Positions 58,301 to 64,000 of a DNA stretch of 64,000 bases are shown one piece after another. Made by a program: the position numbers and the translations under genes. Each line of letters begins with the position of its first letter. The first letter of the stretch is position 1. The notes below the pieces were generated by a model, which searched no databases, was not told the origin of the DNA, and saw nothing but the letters and a program-made list of their open reading frames with translations. This DNA comes from Erigeron canadensis (lineage: Eukaryota; Streptophyta; Magnoliopsida; Asterales; Asteraceae), in assembly GCF_010389155.1 (NCBI RefSeq), contig NC_057769.1, forward strand, positions 3,968,001 to 4,032,000, given 5' to 3'.

Positions 58301-61300
58301 ACAGTAATATTTTAAGCTGTAAACAGTGTGAAAAAAGATGTAGGTTTAATCTAGTTATGACTTTGTTAACTTAATTGTTACATGGCTTCTAATTAATCAT
58401 TAAACTTGATGTAGACCATCTTGGGTGCTTAAAAAGAAGAGAAGATCTTTCATTGGTGGGGAGTTATCATGAAACAACTTGGTTTTGTTGTTTGAAATGT
58501 GAAGAGGTATGCACTTGACTTCTGATTTCGTTCTCCTTTGTTGTTAAGGTACCTTTGCTACCATTACCAGAACTATTGATGCTGATTTGTGTCAACAAGA
58601 TTCCACACTTTAATGACATCGAGGCTATTGACCATTTTTTTACCATGCCGAAAACATCTCTTTTTAGAAATTAGAACTATGGGCTGATCAATGTTGTAAT
58701 GTTCAAAAGACAAACGAGTACCTCTACCCAGTTAAATAAATAAATACAATTGTGACTGGTTGCCACTATCAAAAGGAGTTTTAGCATCAAAAGTTCATCA
58801 TACGAAACCAGTTGGATGTCTTTTTGATGATCGAACTGAATTACATTATAGGAAATCTGAATCTTAAAGATAAGTTCTTGTGGATTTGCAGATACTAATG
58901 GGTCTGGAGAGGCTTTTGGGAAAGTCAATTCCTGTTGGGAGGGGTAACTTAACATGGACCCTAAGGAAATATAAGGCATTTGAATTTTCTGATAACGATG
59001 CTTCGGATATGGAAGAATTGATAGAGAACTATAGTAAACTGAACGTTGCTATAAGTGTGATGCATGAGTGCTTTGAGCCGGTTAAAGAAGCTCGAACTGG
59101 GAGAGATATAGTTGAAGATGTAGTTCTTTGTAGGAGGTGAGATACATTATTTTTAACTTCAAAATCTTTTTTGCATGGATCGCGTCATCACCTTGTGGTA
59201 ACAAATTAATTATTAGTATCTATTGCAGGTCTGAGCTACCTCGCTTGAATTTTAATGGGGTTTATACAGTTCTTTTGGAGAAAGATGATGAGCTAATCTC
59301 AACAGCTGTGGTGAGGTGTGTTTAATTTCTAAGGTTATTAGGGGGTATGGTTGTGCGTTTGAAAGATCGTATGGGGATGGACGGTTTGTGGAACATAGTG
59401 TTTGGATCGATTGGCTTAAAAATCGCCTCTTTTGTACCTACAGGTTGATATCATTTCAACCGTTGCATATTTTATTAATAAAAAGCTGTTCAAAAAAAAA
59501 TAAAATAAAATAAAAAAAATAATCAGATAATTGGATGTTTGACTGCTTAAGATGCTCTGATTTGTTAAGAAATTAGTAAATGACCAGAAAGGACAGTTTT
59601 CTAAAACGGATAGAGATTGTTCATGGATTGAATATCAAGTCTCTCAAAGTAAGTTATAAGATTGGGTAAATTCTGTAAATAAGAATTTTTATTTTACTCT
59701 TAACTTTTCAATTCTGTTACAGACAGTATAAAATGATTATCAAAAACTGATTATTTGATCTCAGCTGATAAGATGACCAATAGCAGAATTTGTTTATCCT
59801 CACATCAAAAACTGATTTTTGTGACTTATTAATTGCTCGAATCTAGACACACTTTGTTCTCTTATAATTTATTCATTTTCTGCTACAAGGATTTATGGAG
59901 ATAAAGTAGCAGAAGTTCCACTTGTTGGAACAAGAGTTCAGTATCGCAGACGTGGAATGTGTCGTATGCTCATGCACCAGCTTGAAAAGGTATCAGCTGT
60001 TACTGCTATAACGTATGTATGCATATTTATATTTATATTTATGTATGTATTTATGGGAGCTCTTTCATGATAATGCTATTAACGACAAAAGCTGCAGAAC
60101 GCCAATAATAAATGGTGTACCAAAATTGGCCTGGTCAGTTGGTAAGGGTGCTGCCCCTGGATTTGAAACATGGCGGTGATCTATCGTCTGGTGTTCAAAA
60201 AAATATATATATAACCAAGTAGGCCAGTCAAGCAAGTTATATCTGTTAGGGACAGTTAAAAACTTGTCGACTCTTCCCTATCTTTAGTTCAGATTTTATA
60301 TAGTTTAATGAGTTCATTTATCTTAGCTAAATAAATACAATCTTTGTAGTTTGTCTCTCTACATTCCTCAGTTAGAGTTATATTAGGATTATGCAACACA
60401 CTCTTATTTGTCTACAGGTTTAGTTTATTTCTCTTTACTGATGAATGTATTAAGTATAAAATCAAATGTTTTACTTTAATTTCAGCAACTTACGGAACTA
60501 GGAGTGAGAAGACTAGTTTTGCCGGCCGTGTCGAGTGTGTTGCACGCTTGGATTAGATCGTTTGGTTTCTCTGTGATGAGCGAATCAGAGAAATTAAATT
60601 TTTTAGGCTACACTTTTCTTGATTTCCAAGGCACTACAATGTGCCACAAATTCTTGGTAACAGGGCTTCCTTTCTCAGTACCGAGCATATCCACAGGTAC
60701 TCGTTTTGTAGAGGCGGCAAGATTGGTGGGTTGGGCGGGTAACAGGTCACTCAGATTTGTGTTGAAACATGTCATTATTAGTTATCATTTTTGTCTGTTT
60801 TTTGTTATTTTAAATCAATGTGCTAGTCATAAATAGAAGAAAAATACTACTATAATAATTAACCCGTTAAATTAAACAATTTGGGAGATTTTATGCATTT
60901 AACATAGAGTTCGGGAGAGATCCGATTCATTTGACCTGTTCTTGTAGGTAAACTTTTTATACTCATTATACTAATACATTCCAAATCGACTCATTCATAA
61001 GTAAATGAGTAGAATTCCCACCCCTAATATATGTTGTAAACACTAGATACCTCCTCTCTTCGCTCTTTGAGAATCGAGAATAAGCCCTTTTACTGTTTTA
61101 TATATATATATATACAGGAAATAGCCGCAGCAGCATCATAAATTTAGGTAGTACTAGTGATGTTTTGGAAGAATCACTAGCAGAAAAAATCAATGAGAGT
61201 AGGATGGTTGAACAAACTCCCTCAGAGTATGCATCCTAATTTGTTTCATTTTTGTCTGTTAGACGCCTTAAATGGAACATATTTAGTTCATGCAAACATT

Positions 61301-61621
61301 TATTTTACCAACTGTTCTCATTGTTTTCAGGCACAAAAAGAGCAGCATTTTACCTCATGAAATCTTGGTAACTTGCATCTATATATTCTCATCTAGATTT
61401 GGCTACCATTTGAACTTCTAATCTACATAGCATTCTTATTCTTTGTTTAGATGAATCAGCTGACTCGCATAGAACGTGAAAGTGAAACAAACCTCTTACA
61501 GTGCTCTACACAAACATCTAACCCCAGAGAAACCAAAGACAACGTTGACGCTGGCTTTTTCAAATGCTACCAACGGAGAAGATTCAAGCCTGTGAGAGTC
61601 GAGGTATCTTTCCAAAAGTAA
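55367..61621 (+). CDS. IDM1-like Agenet/PHD-finger/GNAT nuclear protein
   Basis: Probable chromatin regulator related to Arabidopsis INCREASED DNA METHYLATION 1, a PHD-reading histone acetyltransferase that limits DNA methylation. I assembled eleven exons with GT/AG borders and matching phases: 55367-55459, 56287-58119, 58210-58339, 58415-58506, 58892-59136, 59229-59315, 59890-59989, 60486-60696, 61118-61226, 61331-61367, 61451-61621, giving about 1035 residues. Tandem Agenet/Tudor modules lie at about 30-160 (VEVRSVEEGFRGSWH, then DVYYGYAWWEGVVF). A Jas/TPL-binding-type domain is at about 505-600. The PHD finger runs from residue 613 (C-S-V-C..DNCPSSFH..GEWFCPSC). The GNAT fold is at about 800-910, with the acetyl-CoA motif QYRRRG at 845-850. 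The last exon may splice at GAG|GTATCT (61603) to a further exon instead of ending at 61621. Exact orthology to IDM1 is not certain because several paralogues share this layout. Confidence 0.88.
55812..55972 (-). mobile_element. tRNA-derived SINE in intron 1 of the IDM1-like gene
   Basis: The minus strand starts CCCCACGACGTTAGCCTAGTG (A box TTAGCCTAGTGG), with B box GGTTTAAATCCC about 45 bases later, then a body with CCTTTTAACCATAGTGTTAC. Confidence 0.6.
60118..60215 (+). mobile_element. SINE-head fragment in intron 7 of the IDM1-like gene
   Basis: TGGTCAGTTGGTAAGG (A-box-like) and GGATTTGAAACATGG (B-box-like) precede an A-rich, TA-rich tail (AAAAAAATATATATATAA). Short, no clear duplication. 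Confidence 0.4.
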
Positions 61622-62629
61622 TTGTATTAACATATACAGATAGTTATCAAAATGCACGTAAAAAGCTCATCATTTGACTTGTTATCCTTTGTTGTATTTT
61701 TGTTTACAATTGTTGATCAATGAAAAGCAAAGCATGAATCAACTTCTATGTTCATCATAAGTAAATTTTTGTTCATGGGGCAAGCATTAATAACAAACGG
61801 TTCTTGGTCTAAGTCGTATTTGTTGGCGGCTGCTGGCAAGCAATTGGTATGGGCTGCTTTCGGTTTTATTAAATATTTGAACTATTTGAAGCCTTGTGAT
61901 TAGAACTTAATAAATATAGAGAACAGTTTATATCTTACCTAAAAGACACTTGCATAGTTCATAATTACTTATACTAGTCAATTGTCATGACAGTCAACTA
62001 TGAATAGCAAGTTAGCAACATTCAAACTAAATGCATTTATGGTTACGGATGCTTAGTTGCATCAGTGAAAACCCGAGTTCTAGAACGAGTTAGACATCAA
62101 GCCGTTTAGTCTTCCGTTTTCTTTCTTCCAGTTCACCTATGTTGCAGTTTCGTGATGAATATTTGTCGTGTGAAATATTGTTTACGCCTCCGGTAGGGGA
62201 TATATGAGGTGATTAGGGTGGAGGCAAACATGAGAAATCTTAGTTTGGTGACATATTACAAGAAAAAACATCTTAACTCACAACAAACTGGCACACCTTT
62301 AATACTCACAATCCCTCATGTTAAATAATGTCCCACTAATTAGCTTTTTATCATTTCATGGTGTATAATTCTCCATTTATTGTAAATGGTGGCTCAAGAT
62401 GAGGGGCCATTGTAATGTAGTTGGCATGATTTAATCATTTTCAGAAAATGTAAATGAAAATGATTTAGTCACACCAAAAACAAGATGGGACCATGAGATA
62501 GTAGATGAAAAAGATGTTTATGAAACAAGTAAAGAACATAACATTTTTTTTATTTCAAGTTTCCCCCTTTGGTAAAAGTAAGAAGTATAACTGAGGATCT
62601 CTTTTATTATTATATTATATTATATTATA
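61622..62629. other. 3' flank of the IDM1-like gene
   Basis: Probably 3' UTR for the first few hundred bases. No other gene is recognised. Confidence 0.35.
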
Positions 62630-62883
62630 CTTTCTCCGTCCCATTTTAGTTGTACACTGTTGATTTTTAAAGTCTTTTTGTATCAACTTTGACCGCAAAT
62701 ACTTTTGTTTATATTCAATAACACTTAATATAAAATATATAAAGAAATTTGATTTTAAACGAACTTTTCAATGATACAACTTTCATCAAGTATTATATAA
62801 CACAAACAAAAATATTTACGGTTAAAGTTGAAGCAAAATGATTTTGAAAGTCAACAGTGGACAACTAAAATGGGACGGAGGGA
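62630..62883. repeat. Stowaway-like MITE
   Basis: Termini CTTTCTCCGTCCCATTTTAG and CTAAAATGGGACGGAGGGA are inverted repeats flanked by TA. The TIR similarity extends inward through the GTTGTACACTGTTGA / TCAACAGTGGACAAC arms. Confidence 0.85.
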
Positions 62884-63395
62884 TATTACTAGTCCTAATA
62901 CCCGTACGGTTTATGGTAACTATATAGATTGTATGATAAGGAAATTTGAATATGTCAATACATGACTCATGAGTATGAAATAAATTGTGGTTAAAGTAAA
63001 CTGATGATCGAATCTAAATTATAATAAATAGTAATGATAAATATAATATATGTTTAGTTAGAGTTTTGGATTACCTTAAATTTTACAATCAATCGGAACT
63101 TATAAGCATAGTGGATGACGACAAATAACCTTGTAAATTCGAATCTTAAACTCATTTTTTTGAAGTATTCATGTTAATAACTTATTATTATAAGTAATAT
63201 AAGTAATATGAGTCTAAGAATTGAGGGAAAAAAAACAATTTTAATAATGAGAAACGTTCAATCAAATACGGTTATATTGTCTTTTGTATCTTTAATCCAA
63301 GAGTTATAGTTGAATTCTCAGTCTAATAAAAAAATTGAATCTATATACAATTAAAAAAAACTAATTTAACAATATAAATAAATTCAAAAGACACG
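62884..63395. other. intergenic DNA
   Basis: AT-rich, no recognised feature. Confidence 0.35.
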
Positions 63396-64000
63396 TGTCG
63401 ATCAAGGATCACGACACATGTCATTTCAAGAACATGTCAATCTTGTTTTAGTTTATTGGTAAATATTGTATTATTTTTTCACTCTTTAGTATCTGATAAA
63501 ATTCAACACCAAATTGATACTTACAGATTAATGAATCTCAATTCATTAATTCTACAAACCTGATCTTAATCAGGAGAAGAAGCAAAAACAAAAACAACTT
63601 CAGTTAAATCTGTCGTGGGTCTATTATCTAGATGATAATAGTCTTACAAGAATCAAAGAATAAAAATACAGATTTTGAGATAAAAATGATGGATATTTTG
63701 TATGTGTGTGTATAATCGATGATAACCCTAAACAGAAGATCCAATCGTCTATATACTCGAGCATCTTTTCCTTAATTGCCATCTGCACCTTCTTCTTTAT
63801 CATCTTTACATTTTAGATCCAAAGTAGTTTCCTGCACAACAAACTACTAAACATACAAGTTTAGTCCCTAAACTTATAAAACAGGTTAAGAATATATAAT
63901 TTTAACACCCCCCTTTAGTCTTAACCTGAAAGAGATTTATAAGTTTTAATTTTGAACATAAAAAACTATGTTGTTTTGTATCCAGTGCCTTTGTTAGGAT
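63396..64000 (-). mobile_element. edge of an LTR retrotransposon (3' LTR and start of internal region)
   Basis: A polypurine-like tract on the minus strand (CTAAAGGGGGG, 63918-63908) abuts TGTTAAAATTATATATTC, the start of a putative LTR that would run to ...CTTGATCGACA at about 63396. That gives a TG...CA unit of about 512 bp. The internal region continues past the window edge, so the second LTR and target duplication cannot be checked. Confidence 0.5.

Noticed and set aside
63370..63420. GACACGTGTC / GACACATGTC inverted repeat as a possible operator
   Set aside because: It coincides with the proposed LTR border and is better explained as LTR end sequence.

Overview
This is a 64 kb stretch of an AT-rich plant nuclear genome with spliced genes, plant-type families and dense transposon remains. 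The gag relic and repeat types suggest a eudicot, perhaps Asteraceae, but that family placement is inference. About ten gene loci sit in a transposon background.

Layout. 0-5 kb: SINE, MITE and Helitron debris. 5.38-9.60 kb (minus): an intact eight-exon alternative NAD(P)H dehydrogenase of the internal NDA type. 9.8-14.6 kb: A-rich repeats, a complete 1.09 kb non-autonomous Helitron and a 60 bp tandem array. 14.62-18.60 kb (minus): a two-exon gene for a PSY-type (tyrosine-sulfated) peptide precursor, whose intron of about 3.7 kb holds a Mutator-like element with long inverted repeats. 19.8-31 kb: two related, partly damaged genes for a short HP30/Tim17-like (PRAT family) protein, separated by a 1.08 kb tandem duplication, a SINE, a LINE relic and Helitrons. 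31.47-39.14 kb: a very young Ty1/copia element with an intact 1333-codon gag-pol, followed by a hAT-type element with 8 bp target duplications. 40.25-42.10 kb (plus): cytosolic ribosomal protein uS11 (RPS14) with telo-box and site II promoter motifs. 43-48.6 kb: gene fragments, including a CGFS monothiol glutaredoxin piece, and an intron-less tRNA-Tyr(GUA). 48.9-55.2 kb: Helitrons, a copia gag relic, and a MITE inside a SINE. 55.37-61.62 kb (plus): an eleven-exon IDM1-like Agenet/PHD/GNAT chromatin protein. 61.7-64 kb: a Stowaway MITE and the edge of another LTR element.

The genes do not form a pathway or cluster; each is an independent eukaryotic unit. The most notable items are the PSY precursor split by a transposon-filled intron, the paired degenerate HP30-like genes, the intron-less tRNA-Tyr, and the recurring Helitron termini (A|TC...CTAG|T). 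All family names come from recognising sequence patterns; no database search was run.
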